A DNA stretch of 64,000 nt from Pseudomonas sp. MM211. Its GTDB lineage: Bacteria > Pseudomonadota > Gammaproteobacteria > Pseudomonadales > Pseudomonadaceae. The stretch is taken from NCBI RefSeq assembly GCF_020386635.1, contig NZ_CP081942.1, positions 4,898,001 to 4,962,000 on the forward strand, read 5' to 3'. Shown piece after piece: positions 45,246-56,399 of this stretch (within the stretch, counting starts at the first letter, position 1; every line of letters starts with the position of its first letter). The notes beneath the pieces were generated by a model. That model saw only the letters and a program-made list of their open reading frames with translations. It was not told the origin of the DNA and searched no databases. Position numbers and translations under genes: made by a program.

Positions 45246-45333
45246 TATAAATCCCCGGAACTTCGCAGCACACCTCCACTCAGAAACTAGGCATCGATTG
45301 ATTTCTCCGGGCGCCCATGGCGCCCATTTTTTT
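45246..45333 (+). ncRNA. Candidate small RNA of about 75 nt
   Basis: A TATAAAT -10-like box at 45246-45252 is followed, after room for a start near 45258, by a short GC-balanced stretch and a strong terminator with seven T at 45307-45332. No coding frame with a ribosome site fits between them. The segment contains CACCTCC, complementary to a Shine-Dalgarno sequence. No good -35 is seen. The terminator is certain; the RNA is an inference. Confidence 0.4.
45307..45332 (+). terminator. Orphan intrinsic terminator
   Basis: GGGCGCC-CAT-GGCGCCC followed by A and seven T on the plus strand. The nearest upstream plus-strand gene is nasD, 400 bases away past an opposing gene, so the terminator probably serves another transcript. 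Confidence 0.8.
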
Positions 45334-45390
45334 GCCTGCGATTTGACCTCACGCCGCCAGGAACTTGAGCATCGGGTAAACGCGGCGCAC

Positions 45391-45415
45391 AAAAAAACCG
45401 GGAAAATCCCGGTTT
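45391..45415 (-). terminator. Rho-independent terminator of dcd
   Basis: A nine-base inverted repeat (AAACCGGGA / TCCCGGTTT, three-base loop), followed by a T-run on the minus strand, 27 bases past the dcd stop. Confidence 0.85.
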
Positions 45416-45441
45416 CTTCGAAACGAGCAGTAGAGGCCGTA

Positions 45442-46008
45442 TCAGGCCCTAGGCAGCGTGACCCCTCGTTGCCCTTGATACTTACCGCCACGATCCTTGT
45501 ACGACACCTCACAGGCTTCGTCGGACTCGAGGAACAGCATCTGCGCCACGCCCTCATTAGCGTAAATCTTCGCAGGCAAAGTGGTGGTGTTGGAAAATTC
45601 CAGGGTCACATGCCCTTCCCATTCCGGTTCCAGCGGCGTGACGTTGACGATGATGCCGCAGCGCGCATAAGTGCTCTTGCCCAGGCATATGGTCAAAACG
45701 TTGCGCGGAATGCGGAAGAATTCCACGGTACGGGCCAGCGCGAACGAGTTCGGCGGGATGATGCACACATCGCTTTTTACATCGACGAAGCTTTTTTCAT
45801 CGAAATTCTTCGGGTCGACGGTGGCCGAGTTGATATTGGTGAAGACCTTGAATTCATCGGCGCAGCGCACGTCGTAACCGTAGCTGGACACCCCGTAAGA
45901 AATCAGCGGCAAACCGCCTTCATTACGCACCTGGCGCTCGACGAACGGCTCGATCATGCCGTGTTCCTGGGCCATGCGGCGAATCCACTTGTCTGATTTG
46001 ATGCTCAT
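45442..46008 (-). CDS. dcd: dCTP deaminase
   Basis: A 188-residue enzyme deaminating dCTP to dUTP, the route to dTMP. Motifs: [22 protein letters not shown] at the start, [13 protein letters not shown] near 40, and [27 protein letters not shown] (with the catalytic Glu) near 120-146. Length is normal. The ATG at 46008 begins the conserved N-terminus, and the long open frame upstream is not conserved-looking. Confidence 0.95.
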   Translation of the reverse strand: MSIKSDKWIRRMAQEHGMIEPFVERQVRNEGGLPLISYGVSSYGYDVRCADEFKVFTNINSATVDPKNFDEKSFVDVKSDVCIIPPNSFALARTVEFFRIPRNVLTICLGKSTYARCGIIVNVTPLEPEWEGHVTLEFSNTTTLPAKIYANEGVAQMLFLESDEACEVSYKDRGGKYQGQRGVTLPRA

Positions 46009-46335
46009 GGCGGGGCCGTCCTGAAGGTCTGATCGGTGAAAAAGTGAGCGCATCTTACCGGGCTGGAGGGCTGGGTTCAAAGCCTCTTGACAGAGCGTTT
46101 CGGCTATAAGCCGACGAGAAGAATGCAAGTAAATCGCAGAAAGACTTACAGACCATTCGCACTTCCCGAAAAAAGCGGGTATGGTGACCCCACTGTGCTG
46201 CATGTGTCACCGCGAATCGCTACATGATGCCTAGATTTCGATCCAAACATCGTCCGACTCCTAGTACTCGTTGCACTCAGTCCCGGCCTGGTTTTATCCA
46301 GGGCTGTTATTTCTTTAGATATTAGGAGACATCAC
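46009..46335. other. Divergent intergenic region between dcd and the cold-shock gene
   Basis: About 330 bases with promoters for both genes expected. The 130 bases before the cold-shock ATG are richer in A and T and probably form the long 5' leader usual for csp genes, which folds as a thermosensor in E. coli. No specific cold box was identified. Confidence 0.4.
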
Positions 46336-46545
46336 ATGTCCAATCGTCAGAATGGCACCGTTAAGTGGTTCAACGATGAGAAAGGCTACGGCTTCATCAC
46401 TCCGCAATCCGGTGACGACCTGTTCGTACACTTCAAAGCTATCCAGAGCGATGGCTTCAAGAGCCTGAAAGAAGGCCAGCAAGTTTCCTTCGTGGCCACT
46501 CGTGGTCAGAAAGGCATGCAAGCTGAGGAAGTTCAGGTTATCTAA
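46336..46545 (+). CDS. Cold-shock domain protein, CspA family
   Basis: A 69-residue single cold-shock domain that binds single-stranded nucleic acid. RNP1 is KGYGFI (17-22) and RNP2 is LFVHF (29-33); the start [16 protein letters not shown] is typical. AGGAG lies eight bases before the ATG. It is a monocistronic unit with its own terminator. Whether it is cold-induced or constitutive like CapB/CspD cannot be told from sequence. Confidence 0.93.
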   Translation: MSNRQNGTVKWFNDEKGYGFITPQSGDDLFVHFKAIQSDGFKSLKEGQQVSFVATRGQKGMQAEEVQVI

Positions 46546-46560
46546 CCTGCTCTTTCTATA

Positions 46561-46587
46561 AAAACCCCGCTTCGGCGGGGTTTTTTT
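46561..46587 (+). terminator. Terminator of the cold-shock gene
   Basis: AAAACCCCGC-TTC-GGCGGGG followed by seven T, 16 bases past the stop codon. Confidence 0.92.
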
Positions 46588-46636
46588 ATGCCTGAGTTTT
46601 ATGCAGCGCGCCCGCCCGGCGGCCGCGCTATGGCGA

Positions 46637-47731
46637 TCAATCGTCGGCGATGACGATGGTCGGCATGGCCTGGGCCGTCGCCGCGCTAGAGGCGATGCGC
46701 GCCCCGACCTGACGAGCCACCTGCTGATAGAGCATGGCGATCTGGCTTTCCGGATCGGCGATGGTCGTCGGCTTGCCACCGTCAGCCTGCATACGGATGG
46801 CCATGGACAGCGGCATGGAAGCCAGCAGATCGACGCCGAACTGGGCAGCCAGCTTCTCGCCACCACCCTCACCGAACAGATGCTCGGCATGGCCACAGCT
46901 GGAGCAGATGTGCACGGCCATGTTCTCCACCACGCCGAGCACCGGAATGTTCACCTTGCGGAACATCTCCACGCCTTTTCGGGCGTCGAGCAGGGCCAGA
47001 TCCTGCGGCGTGGTGACGATGACCGCCCCCGCTACCGGAACCTTCTGCGCCAGGGTCAGGTGGATATCGCCCGTGCCGGGCGGCATGTCGATGATCAGAT
47101 AGTCGAGGTCATCCCAGGCGGTCTGGGTGACCAGCTGCAGCAACGCGCCGGAGACCATCGGGCCACGCCATACCACCGGCGTGTTGTCATCGGTGAGAAA
47201 GGCCATGGACATCACCTGTACGCCATGGGCTTCGAGCGGCACGAACCACTTCTGATCACGCACTTGAGGGCGCGTGCCTTCCGGGATACCGAACATGATG
47301 CCCTGGCTCGGGCCGTAGATATCCGCATCGAGAATGCCCACCCGCGCACCTTCACGGGCCAGTGCCAACGCCAGGTTGGCAGCAGTGGTCGACTTGCCCA
47401 CCCCGCCCTTGCCGGACGCCACGGCAACCACGTTCTTGACGTTGGCCAGGGCCGGCACCTGAGCCTGCGCCTTGTGGGCGGCGATCACGCAGTTCACCTC
47501 TACGCTGGCGCTGCGTACACCCTCGATATTCTCGATGGCCAGTTGCAGCAGCTGTGACCAGCCCTGCTTGAACAGGCCGGCAGCGTAACCCAGCTCCAAC
47601 TTGACGCTGACCTGGTCGCCCAGCACGTCGATAGCGCGCACACAACCTGCGCTGAGCGGATCCTGATCGAGATGGGGATCGGTGTACTGGCGCAACACGG
47701 CTTCGACCGCGGCGCGGATATCAGCGCTCAT
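46637..47731 (-). CDS. apbC: Iron-sulfur cluster carrier protein ApbC (Mrp/NBP35 family)
   Basis: A 364-residue P-loop ATPase that carries and transfers Fe-S clusters. An N-terminal MIP18-like domain covers residues 1-90. The deviant Walker A is GKGGVGKSTTAANLALALA near 108, and the cluster-binding CSSC motif is in HICSSCGHAEHLFGEGGG near 270. The gene is divergent from metG with an OmpA lipoprotein gene between them, a common gamma-proteobacterial neighbourhood (apbC next to metG). Confidence 0.93.
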   Translation of the reverse strand: MSADIRAAVEAVLRQYTDPHLDQDPLSAGCVRAIDVLGDQVSVKLELGYAAGLFKQGWSQLLQLAIENIEGVRSASVEVNCVIAAHKAQAQVPALANVKNVVAVASGKGGVGKSTTAANLALALAREGARVGILDADIYGPSQGIMFGIPEGTRPQVRDQKWFVPLEAHGVQVMSMAFLTDDNTPVVWRGPMVSGALLQLVTQTAWDDLDYLIIDMPPGTGDIHLTLAQKVPVAGAVIVTTPQDLALLDARKGVEMFRKVNIPVLGVVENMAVHICSSCGHAEHLFGEGGGEKLAAQFGVDLLASMPLSMAIRMQADGGKPTTIADPESQIAMLYQQVARQVGARIASSAATAQAMPTIVIADD

Positions 47732-47827
47732 GCTTAGCTCCGGAGATGGCAGGAAAAGACGCCTATCCTACCCGAGCTACCAGTCGGATGCAGACCGGTG
47801 ACCCGAAGGGCCGCCGGCCATCAACAC

Positions 47828-48520
47828 TCACTGCACGGGCTGACCGGGCAGTGGCTTGAGATTTACCTCGACGCGGCGGTTCTGCGCACGGCCATCGGCG
47901 CTGGCGTTGTCGGCGATCGGCTGATCCGGGCCGGCACCGCGGCTGGACAGGCGAGTGCCGTCGATACCCTGGGCGGTCAAATAGCTGGTCACGCTCTGCG
48001 CGCGGCGCTGCGACAGCGCCATGTTGTGCTGACGCGAACCGGTGCTGTCGGTGTAACCGACGATCTCGATGCTGTTGTTCTGGAACTGCTGGAACGAAGT
48101 CGCCAGGTTATTCAGCGGCGCATAGAAGCTGGGAGCGATATCCGCAGAATCGGTAGCGAAGGTGATATTGCCGGGCATGATCAGCTTGATGTCATCGCCC
48201 TGACGCTGCACCTCCACACCGGTGCCCTCCATACTGCGACGCAGCTCGGCTTCCTGGCGATCGGCGTAGTAGCCATAGCCAGCACCTGCAGCACCGGCGA
48301 GCACAGCACCGATGGCGGCGCCCTTGCCGCGGTCATCATGGCTGACCGCCGCACCGACTGCAGCACCGGCCAGCGCTGCCAGGCCACCATAGGTGGCAGT
48401 ACGGTGGCCGCCGCCACTGGCTGCTCCACCACCAGCGTTGTCGTAAGGGTTGTTCGAAGCACAGCCAACCATCAGGGCCAGAGCGGTGGCACAGGCGAGC
48501 GGACGTAAAACTGCAGGCAT
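47828..48520 (-). CDS. OmpA-family lipoprotein with glycine zipper
   Basis: A 230-residue envelope protein of YiaD type. Lipobox ALMVGC with Cys20, a glycine zipper ([38 protein letters not shown], in part) at about 48-85, and an OmpA domain from about 105 with [38 protein letters not shown] and [14 protein letters not shown]. It lies between apbC and metG and is divergent from metG. Confidence 0.9.
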   Translation of the reverse strand: MPAVLRPLACATALALMVGCASNNPYDNAGGGAASGGGHRTATYGGLAALAGAAVGAAVSHDDRGKGAAIGAVLAGAAGAGYGYYADRQEAELRRSMEGTGVEVQRQGDDIKLIMPGNITFATDSADIAPSFYAPLNNLATSFQQFQNNSIEIVGYTDSTGSRQHNMALSQRRAQSVTSYLTAQGIDGTRLSSRGAGPDQPIADNASADGRAQNRRVEVNLKPLPGQPVQ

Positions 48521-48672
48521 GGTTCATCTCCTTGCTGGGAGCGGAAGGTTCTCGTTGGAACCCGCTTACGCCTCTAAATTCAAGTCGATGTCCGCGCTAT
48601 TTGCCCGCTGGCCGGAACGCGCTCGGTTACTTTATAGTGACCGACCTCCCTCCACCCGATGACAGCCTGACA

Positions 48673-50736
48673 ATGTCCCAAGCTCGCCAGATTCTCGTTA
48701 CCAGCGCCCTGCCCTACGCCAACGGTTCGATCCACCTTGGCCACATGCTCGAGTACATCCAGACCGACATGTGGGTGCGCTATCAGAAACTGCGCGGCAA
48801 CCAGTGCATCTACGTTTGCGCGGACGATGCCCACGGTTCGGCCATCATGCTGCGTGCGGAAAAGGAAGGCATCACCGCCGAACAGCTGATCGACGGCGTC
48901 AAGGCCGAGCACAGCGGTGACTTCGCCGACTTCCTGGTGGAGTTCGACAACTTCCACTCGACCCACTCGCCGGAAAACCGCGAGTTGTCAGAGTCGATCT
49001 ACAAGGCGCTGCGTGACAATGGCCACATTGCCACGCGCTCGGTGACCCAGTATTTCGACCCGGAAAAAGGCATGTTCCTGGCCGATCGCTTCATCAAGGG
49101 CACCTGCCCGAAATGCGCGACGCCCGACCAGTACGGCGACAACTGCGAAAAATGCGGTGCCACCTACGAGCCCACCGAACTGAAAGACCCGCGCTCGGCA
49201 ATTTCCGGTGCGGTGCCGGTGCTCAAGGACTCCAAGCACTTCTTCTTCAAGCTGCCGCAGTTCCAGGAAATGCTGCAGAAATGGACGCGTAGCGGCACGC
49301 TGCAGGAGTCGGTCGCCAACAAGCTCGCCGAATGGCTCGATGGCGGCCTGCACGAGTGGGACATCAGCCGTGATGCACCCTACTTCGGCTTCGAGATCCC
49401 CGACGAGCCGGGCAAGTATTTCTACGTTTGGCTGGATGCGCCGATCGGCTACATGGCCAGCTTCAAGAACCTCTGCGCACGCCGTCCGGAGCTGGATTTC
49501 GATGCGTTCTGGAACAAGGATTCCAGCGCCGAGGTGTACCACTTCATCGGCAAGGACATCGTCAACTTCCACGCCCTGTTCTGGCCTGCCATGCTTGAAG
49601 GTGCCGGCTACCGCAAACCGACCGCCATCAACGTGCACGGCTACCTGACCGTGAACGGGCAGAAGATGTCCAAGTCGCGCGGCACCTTCATCAAGGCGCG
49701 CACCTATCTGGATCACCTCAATCCGGAATACCTGCGCTACTACTACGCGGCCAAGCTCGGGCGCGGCGTCGATGACCTCGACCTGAACCTCGAGGACTTC
49801 ATCCAGAAGGTCAATTCGGATCTGGTCGGCAAAGTGGTCAACATCGCCAGCCGTTGTGCCGGCTTCATCCACAAGGGCAATGCCGGTGTGCTGGTGGCGG
49901 CCAACCCCGAGTCGGAACTGTGGAATGCTTTCCAAAGCGCCGCCCCGAGCATCGCCGACGCCTACGAGAGTCGCGACTTCGCCCGTGCCATGCGTGAAAT
50001 CATGGCCCTGGCCGACCGCGCCAACGCCTGGATCGCCGACAAGGCGCCGTGGTCGCTGGCCAAGCAGGAAGGCAAGGCCGACGAGGTGCAGGCGATCTGC
50101 GCCCTGGGCGTCAACCTGTTCCGTCAACTGGTGATCTTCCTCAAGCCGGTGCTGCCGCATCTGGCCCGCGATGCCGAGGCCTTCCTCAACGTCGCACCGC
50201 TGACCTGGGATGACCTGACCACGCCGCTGGCCGATCATCAGTTGAATCCGTTCACCCCACTGCTCAGCCGCATCGAACCGGCCAAGGTCGAAGCCATGGT
50301 CGAAGCCTCCAAGGAAGACCTGGCCGCCGCCAACGCCGGCCAGCAGAACGCTCCACAGGAGGACGCTCCCCGAGGCAATGGCGAACTGACGAAGGATCCG
50401 CTGGCCGCCGAAATCGCCTTTGATGCCTTCGCAGCGGTCGATCTGCGTATCGCGCTGATCGAGAAGTGCGAGTTCGTGGAAGGTGCCGACAAGCTGCTGC
50501 GCCTGACCCTGGATATCGGTGACGAGAAGCGCAACGTGTTTTCCGGCATCAAGAGCGCTTATCCAGACCCAAGCAAGCTCGAAGGCCGGCTGACGCTGTA
50601 CGTGGCCAACCTGGCCGCACGCAAGATGAAGTTCGGCGTGTCGGAAGGCATGGTGCTGGCTGCGGGCCCTGGCGGCGAAGAAATCTACCTGCTCAGCCCG
50701 GACAGCGGTGCCAAGCCGGGTCAGCGCGTCAAGTAA
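48673..50736 (+). CDS. metG: Methionyl-tRNA synthetase
   Basis: A 687-residue class I synthetase that charges tRNA-Met. Motifs: [14 protein letters not shown] with the HIGH-like HLGH near 22, zinc-binding CPKC and CEKC at about 146-162, and KMSKS at 331-335. The C-terminal EMAP/Trbp111 tRNA-binding domain starts near 585 ([26 protein letters not shown]), so this is the dimeric long form. The ATG at 48673 opens the conserved N-terminus. Confidence 0.96.
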   Translation: MSQARQILVTSALPYANGSIHLGHMLEYIQTDMWVRYQKLRGNQCIYVCADDAHGSAIMLRAEKEGITAEQLIDGVKAEHSGDFADFLVEFDNFHSTHSPENRELSESIYKALRDNGHIATRSVTQYFDPEKGMFLADRFIKGTCPKCATPDQYGDNCEKCGATYEPTELKDPRSAISGAVPVLKDSKHFFFKLPQFQEMLQKWTRSGTLQESVANKLAEWLDGGLHEWDISRDAPYFGFEIPDEPGKYFYVWLDAPIGYMASFKNLCARRPELDFDAFWNKDSSAEVYHFIGKDIVNFHALFWPAMLEGAGYRKPTAINVHGYLTVNGQKMSKSRGTFIKARTYLDHLNPEYLRYYYAAKLGRGVDDLDLNLEDFIQKVNSDLVGKVVNIASRCAGFIHKGNAGVLVAANPESELWNAFQSAAPSIADAYESRDFARAMREIMALADRANAWIADKAPWSLAKQEGKADEVQAICALGVNLFRQLVIFLKPVLPHLARDAEAFLNVAPLTWDDLTTPLADHQLNPFTPLLSRIEPAKVEAMVEASKEDLAAANAGQQNAPQEDAPRGNGELTKDPLAAEIAFDAFAAVDLRIALIEKCEFVEGADKLLRLTLDIGDEKRNVFSGIKSAYPDPSKLEGRLTLYVANLAARKMKFGVSEGMVLAAGPGGEEIYLLSPDSGAKPGQRVK

Positions 50737-50760
50737 ACAACCGGCCGCGCCATGCAAGAC

Positions 50761-50893
50761 TGATGACTCCCACGCTCCAGCGTGGGAGTCCAGGCCAGGG
50801 TGCTCTGCCCCCTCATGGGCCAGCCACCAGCTTCGACATCGGACGCAAAGCGTCCGAGAGGCATTCACACGCAGAGCGTAAGAAACGATCTGA
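50761..50893 (-). repeat. Dispersed hairpin-rich intergenic repeat, copy B
   Basis: Inverted copy of the element at 2251-2374. It keeps the outer palindrome CTCCCACGCT/AGCGTGGGAG (50767-50788) and the inner one TCGGACGC-AAA-GCGTCCGA (50839-50857), then ends in AACGATCTG, the complement of the CAGATCGTT that begins copy A. Length differs slightly, and the arms carry compensating changes in the inner stem. Confidence 0.75.
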
Positions 50894-50916
50894 CAGGGTC
50901 GTTGCCGTAGGATGGC

Positions 50917-50935
50917 GTTGAGCGAAACGATACCC
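50917..50935 (-). repeat. Short dispersed repeat, copy 2
   Basis: GTTGAGCGAAACGATACCC is the reverse complement, with one mismatch, of the sequence at 41414-41432. Confidence 0.55.
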
Positions 50936-51072
50936 ATCATGGGGCACGCGCAAAAACTGATAGGTATTATCGCTCTTCGGCCTGCGCGGCCCGACCCATC
51001 TTATGAATTGCCTCATGTAAAAACGCCAGCAGACGCTGGGCAACGATCGTCAACAATTCTCGAGGTACAAGG

Positions 51073-51876
51073 ATGTTTCTCCGCCGCCATCCACTGCTCG
51101 CCCTGTTTGCCTTCCTGCTGATGCTCGGCGGCTGCTCGCCATCCGGCGAAAACCGTTCGCCCGCTGGTGCGGCGCTGCTGGGTGAAAGCGCGCAGCAGGG
51201 CGCGTTCCTCGCCTACGAGCACAGCGTGGGCATTCGCCTGCCCGTCGAGCAGGTCGAATCACGCCTGGCGGCGGTGCGTGAAGCGTGCAACAGCCAGCGT
51301 TTCGGCCAGTGCGACCTGCTGGCCATCGAGCAGAGCCAGGGCCACTACCAGGCCGCCAGCATTACCGTGCGCATCGCTCCGAGCGGTGTCGAGCCGCTGG
51401 TCGGCTTTGCCGGCGAAGGCGGCGAGCTGCAGAGCCGTCACACCCGCGCCGAGGATCTCGCCCAGGCCGTCAGCGATACCGAGCAACAACGCCAGCGCCT
51501 GGAACGCCAGCAGAAAACCCTGTTGCAATACCAGACACGCAGTGACCTCAGCGTCAGCGACATGCTCGCCCTTGCCCGCGAACTGGCCGAGGTGGAGGTA
51601 CAGCTGGCGGGCGCAGCCCAGCAGTCGGCCCAGCAGCAACGTCGCCTTACCACCAACTTGCTGACCCTGAGCTTCAGCACCGAGGGCGAGCCTGTCGGTC
51701 GCCTGGCGCGTATCGGCGAAGCCGCTGGCGGCATGCTCGACAATGCCACCGAAGGCGCTACGGAAGCCCTCAAGCTGCTCGGCTACGGCATCCCCTTCGT
51801 GATCATCCTGTTCCCGCTTGCCCTGCTGATCCGTTGGCTGTGGCGCAAGGCCAGTCGCGCCCGCAACAAGGTCTGA
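51073..51876 (+). CDS. DUF4349 domain lipoprotein
   Basis: A 267-residue envelope protein. Lipobox MLGGC puts the lipid on Cys21. The body has the DUF4349 layout: a beta-rich part with ASITVRIAPSGVEPLVGF, a coiled coil at about 140-195 rich in Gln and Arg, and one C-terminal membrane helix (IPFVIILFPLALLIRWLW) followed by a basic end. Function unknown. The ATG at 51073 has AAGGA upstream. Confidence 0.82.
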   Translation: MFLRRHPLLALFAFLLMLGGCSPSGENRSPAGAALLGESAQQGAFLAYEHSVGIRLPVEQVESRLAAVREACNSQRFGQCDLLAIEQSQGHYQAASITVRIAPSGVEPLVGFAGEGGELQSRHTRAEDLAQAVSDTEQQRQRLERQQKTLLQYQTRSDLSVSDMLALARELAEVEVQLAGAAQQSAQQQRRLTTNLLTLSFSTEGEPVGRLARIGEAAGGMLDNATEGATEALKLLGYGIPFVIILFPLALLIRWLWRKASRARNKV

Positions 51877-52042
51877 GTGAGTCCAGGCGGCGCCGTGCTG
51901 CTGTACCGGGCGCGGCGCATGCCGGATAATGCACAGCCAACGCTTCAGCCAGATCTGCAACACCGATGATCGAATCTCGCGACCTCTCCTGCATGCGCTC
52001 CCACGGGCCGACCCCGTGCGAGCGACGCTGCGTGCCTCGAGC

Positions 52043-53389
52043 ATGAGCAACGCCCTGCGTATAGCCGCCATAGACGCCCTGCTACCGCAGACGCAATGCG
52101 GCAAATGCGGCCACCCAGGCTGTCAGCCCTACGCCGAAGGCATCGCTGCGGGCGAAGCGATCAACAAGTGTCCGCCAGGCGGCACCGCCACCATCCACGC
52201 GCTGGCCAACCTGCTGCAAGTTCCGGAACTGCCACTGGCATTACCGACAACTCCCGCGCAGCTCGCGGTGATCCGCGAGGCCGAGTGCATCGGCTGCACC
52301 AAATGCATCCAGGCCTGTCCGGTGGACGCCATCGTCGGCGCCGCCAAACTGATGCACACGGTGATCAGCGATGAATGTACCGGTTGTGAACTGTGCATTG
52401 CGCCCTGCCCGGTGGACTGCATCGACCTGATCACCCTGGCTGCGCCGCAGGCGACCATTCAGCGTGAGCGTGCCGACCAGTTTCGCGCTCGTCATCAGGC
52501 ACGCCTCGCCCGCCTCGCTCGCGACGATGCGCGCCGCCGCGCAGCACGCAGCACCCCGGTCGTGCGCCCAGAACCGGAAGCAGCCGTTACCCGTACAGCC
52601 AACGATGGCGATCAAACCGCTCGGCTCAAGCGCCTGAAAATCGACGCATCGATGGCCAAGGTCGCCTACGAAAAGATCCGCAAACAGGTGGCTCTGCACC
52701 CCGACTCACCGTTCGCAGCGCAGCTTGATGCCCTGCAAAGCGCCAGCGAGCAGGCCGCGGCGGCACTGCAGGCTGCTCAGCACGACTCGCCATCGACGGT
52801 CGCTGTCGCTGTCGCTGCAGCCAGCGACGACGGCGCGTTGAAACAGGCAAAGATCGATGCGGCAATGAGCCGTGCTCAGTTGCAGAAGGCCCTCAAGGCC
52901 TTTGGCGAAACGCCGGACGAACCCCAGCGGCTGCAACTCGATACGCTGCGCCAGGCAGCCGAACAGGCGCAACGGCAGTTGGATCGATTGCTGCCCGACA
53001 CCTCCGGCAAGACGCCCAGCGCCGGAGAGCAGGCACTGAAGCAGGCCAAGATCGAAGTCACCAACCGCCGCGCAGCGCTGCAGTCCGGCGAGCGCCGGGG
53101 CGTCGATGACGTCCAGCTGAGTACCTTGCAAGCAGACTACGCGGCAGCGCAGCAGGCGCTACACGATGCCGAGCAGCACTGCGGCAAACCCGCTCCACAG
53201 CGGGTACTGGTCGACAAGGCCGGCGTGAGCGCCGAACTGCGTCAGCTGAAAACCGACCTGGCCTACGCCCGTGCTGCCGTGAGCAAGCTGCAACGCAGCG
53301 CAAACACTGAAAGCGACACCCTGAATGCAGCAATCGAACGCCTTGCCGTCGCCGAACGCCGGCTGCAAGCGCATATCAGCGCCACCTAG
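52043..53389 (+). CDS. rnfB: RnfB-like ferredoxin with long coiled-coil repeat tail
   Basis: A 448-residue protein. C19, C22, C27 and C43 form the Fe-S domain of RnfB, and two ferredoxin motifs follow ([12 protein letters not shown] near 82-93, [12 protein letters not shown] near 112-123). After a basic linker, residues 194-444 hold four imperfect repeats of about 50 residues, each opening with LKxxKI- or LKTDL-like helices, predicted coiled coil. Usual RnfB is under 200 residues with an N-terminal membrane helix, which is missing here. No rnfACDGE genes adjoin; nth follows 31 bases later. No clear ribosome site at the ATG. Confidence 0.82.
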   Translation: MSNALRIAAIDALLPQTQCGKCGHPGCQPYAEGIAAGEAINKCPPGGTATIHALANLLQVPELPLALPTTPAQLAVIREAECIGCTKCIQACPVDAIVGAAKLMHTVISDECTGCELCIAPCPVDCIDLITLAAPQATIQRERADQFRARHQARLARLARDDARRRAARSTPVVRPEPEAAVTRTANDGDQTARLKRLKIDASMAKVAYEKIRKQVALHPDSPFAAQLDALQSASEQAAAALQAAQHDSPSTVAVAVAAASDDGALKQAKIDAAMSRAQLQKALKAFGETPDEPQRLQLDTLRQAAEQAQRQLDRLLPDTSGKTPSAGEQALKQAKIEVTNRRAALQSGERRGVDDVQLSTLQADYAAAQQALHDAEQHCGKPAPQRVLVDKAGVSAELRQLKTDLAYARAAVSKLQRSANTESDTLNAAIERLAVAERRLQAHISAT

Positions 53390-53420
53390 AGCGCACCGAC
53401 TACCGTGAACCGCCCTGACG

Positions 53421-54059
53421 ATGAACGCCGCCAAACGCCTTGAAATCTTCCGCCGCCTGCACGAAGACAACCCGGAGCCGAAGACCGAGCTGGCCTACAG
53501 CACGCCCTTCGAACTGCTGATCGCGGTGATTCTCTCCGCCCAGGCCACCGATGTCGGGGTCAACAAGGCCACCGCGAAACTCTATCCGGTGGCCAATACC
53601 CCGGAAGCGATTCTGGCCCTTGGTGTCGAAGGGCTCAGCGAATACATCAAGACCATTGGCCTGTACAACAGCAAGGCCAAAAACGTCATCGAGACCTGCC
53701 GCATGCTTGTCGAGCTGCACGGCAGCCAGGTTCCGGAATCCCGTGAAGCGCTGGAGGCGCTGCCAGGCGTCGGTCGCAAGACTGCCAACGTGGTGCTCAA
53801 CACCGCTTTTCGTCAACTGACCATGGCGGTGGACACGCACATTTTCCGGGTCAGCAATCGCACCGGCATCGCTCCAGGCAAGAATGTGGTGGAGGTCGAA
53901 AAGAAACTACTGAAGTTCGTACCCAAGGGTTTTCTCCTCGATGCCCACCACTGGTTGATCCTGCATGGCCGCTATGTTTGCCAGGCGCGCAAGCCGCGCT
54001 GCGGCAGTTGCCGGATCGAAGACCTGTGCGAATACAAACTAAAGACCTCTGACGATTGA
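53421..54059 (+). CDS. nth: Endonuclease III
   Basis: A 212-residue base-excision repair glycosylase/AP lyase for oxidised pyrimidines. The helix-hairpin-helix with catalytic Lys is LPGVGRKTANVVLNTAF near 114-130, the catalytic Asp is in VDTHIFRVSNR near 138, and the C-terminal [4Fe-4S] loop has C-x6-C-x2-C-x5-C. It follows rnfB by 31 bases, the remnant of the usual rnf-nth arrangement. Confidence 0.96.
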   Translation: MNAAKRLEIFRRLHEDNPEPKTELAYSTPFELLIAVILSAQATDVGVNKATAKLYPVANTPEAILALGVEGLSEYIKTIGLYNSKAKNVIETCRMLVELHGSQVPESREALEALPGVGRKTANVVLNTAFRQLTMAVDTHIFRVSNRTGIAPGKNVVEVEKKLLKFVPKGFLLDAHHWLILHGRYVCQARKPRCGSCRIEDLCEYKLKTSDD

Positions 54060-54166
54060 GGCTTCATATACTCCTTGTATGAGTCGATTGAAAAAATCTT
54101 TTTTACTCGCCTCACGTTTGCCCTTATAAGGTCGGCAAATGGCCCCTGTAGCCAGGAGTGAAGCGC

Positions 54167-54346
54167 ATGAGCAACGGCAAAGAAGAGCTGGAGCTGGAAG
54201 ACGACTTCGTCAGTGACGAAACGGACAACAGCGAAGCACCCGTGGAAGTGGCGAAAACCAACCTGACCAAGCGACGCATCATCGACAACTTTCTCGAAGA
54301 GCGACGCCTGCACAAACAGTTGGCCGAATACGACTTCGATCTGTAA
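54167..54346 (+). CDS. PA3496-like small envelope-integrity protein
   Basis: A 59-residue highly acidic protein with a basic centre (NLTKRRIIDNFLEERRLHKQL) and the end AEYDFDL. It matches what I recall of the PA3496 family, which sits next to nth in P. aeruginosa. AGGAG precedes the ATG at 54167 by ten bases. The mode of action is not known. Confidence 0.75.
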   Translation: MSNGKEELELEDDFVSDETDNSEAPVEVAKTNLTKRRIIDNFLEERRLHKQLAEYDFDL

Positions 54347-54370
54347 GCCGGTATCAGAGCCGGATAAAAA

Positions 54371-54400
54371 GATGCCCGTATCAATGGATACGGGCATTTT
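54371..54400. terminator. Bidirectional terminator between the PA3496-like gene and trxB
   Basis: ATGCCCGTATC / GATACGGGCAT with a four-base loop. TTTT follows on the plus strand and a five-T run on the minus strand, so it can serve both convergent genes. Confidence 0.85.
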
Positions 54401-54439
54401 CGTTCAGGGCATAGCTCAAGCCGGGCTTAGTCTCGACGA

Positions 54440-55489
<1,050 letters not shown>

Positions 55490-55631
55490 TCACCGCAACG
55501 GGGATGGAAATGCCCTTTGCCAATCCCCTGTATAGCCGCAGCCTATGACGCCAGCGGTAACGCTGCCGCGCTTTCCCAGGGGCGGCAAAATGGGTAAGGT
55601 CGCGCGACGTTCACTTTCTGGAGACACCTTC

Positions 55632-56399
55632 ATGCGCGCCCCCGTGCTGTCCGGCCCGCAATACCTCAGCGAGGGCCTGAAGCTGGTATTGAGCCCTGGC
55701 CTGCGACTGTTCGTGCTGCTGCCCCTGACGATCAACCTGATCCTGTTCAGCCTGATGATCGGCTTCGCCATTCAGCAATTCAGCGGTTGGGTGGATACCT
55801 TCATGCCGAGCCTGCCCAGCTGGTTGAGCTTCCTGCAGTACATTCTCTGGCCACTGTTCGTGGTACTGGTGGTGCTGATGGTGTTCTTCACCTTCACCAT
55901 GCTGGCCAATATCGTCGCCGCGCCGTTCAACGGATTTCTCGCCGAGAAGGTCGAGGTGGTGGTACGTGGCGAGGACAATTTCCCGCCATTCAGCTGGGGC
56001 GAGCTGATTGCCATGGTGCCGCGCACCCTGGGCCGCGAAGGCCGCAAACTGGCGTACTTCCTACCTCGGGCACTGGGCCTGCTGATCCTGTCGTTCATCC
56101 CGGTGGTCAACCTGATCGCCGCGCCTCTGTGGCTGCTGTTCGGCGTGTGGATGATGGCCATTCAGTACATCGACTACCCCGCCGACAACAACAAGGTCAG
56201 CTGGCAGGACATGCTCGCCTGGCTGCGCGAAAAGCGCTGGCAGTCGCTGGGCTTCGGCGGCATCACCTACGCGGCGCTGCTGATTCCTTTCGTCAATATC
56301 CTGATGATGCCGGCAGCCGTGGCCGGGGCGACGCTGTTCTGGGTACGCGAGGGCGGCGTCAACGATGGCGCGCGAGCTGTCACACAAACGCCACGCTGA
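55632..56399 (+). CDS. cysZ: Sulfate transporter CysZ
   Basis: A 255-residue inner-membrane protein for high-affinity sulfate uptake in cysteine synthesis. Family marks: [29 protein letters not shown] at the start (membrane hairpin), [10 protein letters not shown] in the amphipathic part, and [18 protein letters not shown] with YIDYPADNN, the strongest CysZ block. GGAG precedes the ATG at 55632; upstream in-frame ATGs lack one. Confidence 0.93.
   Translation: MRAPVLSGPQYLSEGLKLVLSPGLRLFVLLPLTINLILFSLMIGFAIQQFSGWVDTFMPSLPSWLSFLQYILWPLFVVLVVLMVFFTFTMLANIVAAPFNGFLAEKVEVVVRGEDNFPPFSWGELIAMVPRTLGREGRKLAYFLPRALGLLILSFIPVVNLIAAPLWLLFGVWMMAIQYIDYPADNNKVSWQDMLAWLREKRWQSLGFGGITYAALLIPFVNILMMPAAVAGATLFWVREGGVNDGARAVTQTPR

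Larger units (their letters stand above)
50737..51072. other. Noncoding region after metG with dispersed repeats
   Basis: 336 bases between metG and the DUF4349 gene. It holds copy B of the hairpin-rich repeat (50761-50893) and the second copy of the short repeat (50917-50935). No gene is supported. Confidence 0.6.

Noticed and set aside
48988..50940. A 650-codon open frame on the minus strand opposite metG.
   Set aside because: It lies fully antisense to a clear metG, has no ribosome site and its composition is what GC-rich codon use gives on the opposite strand.
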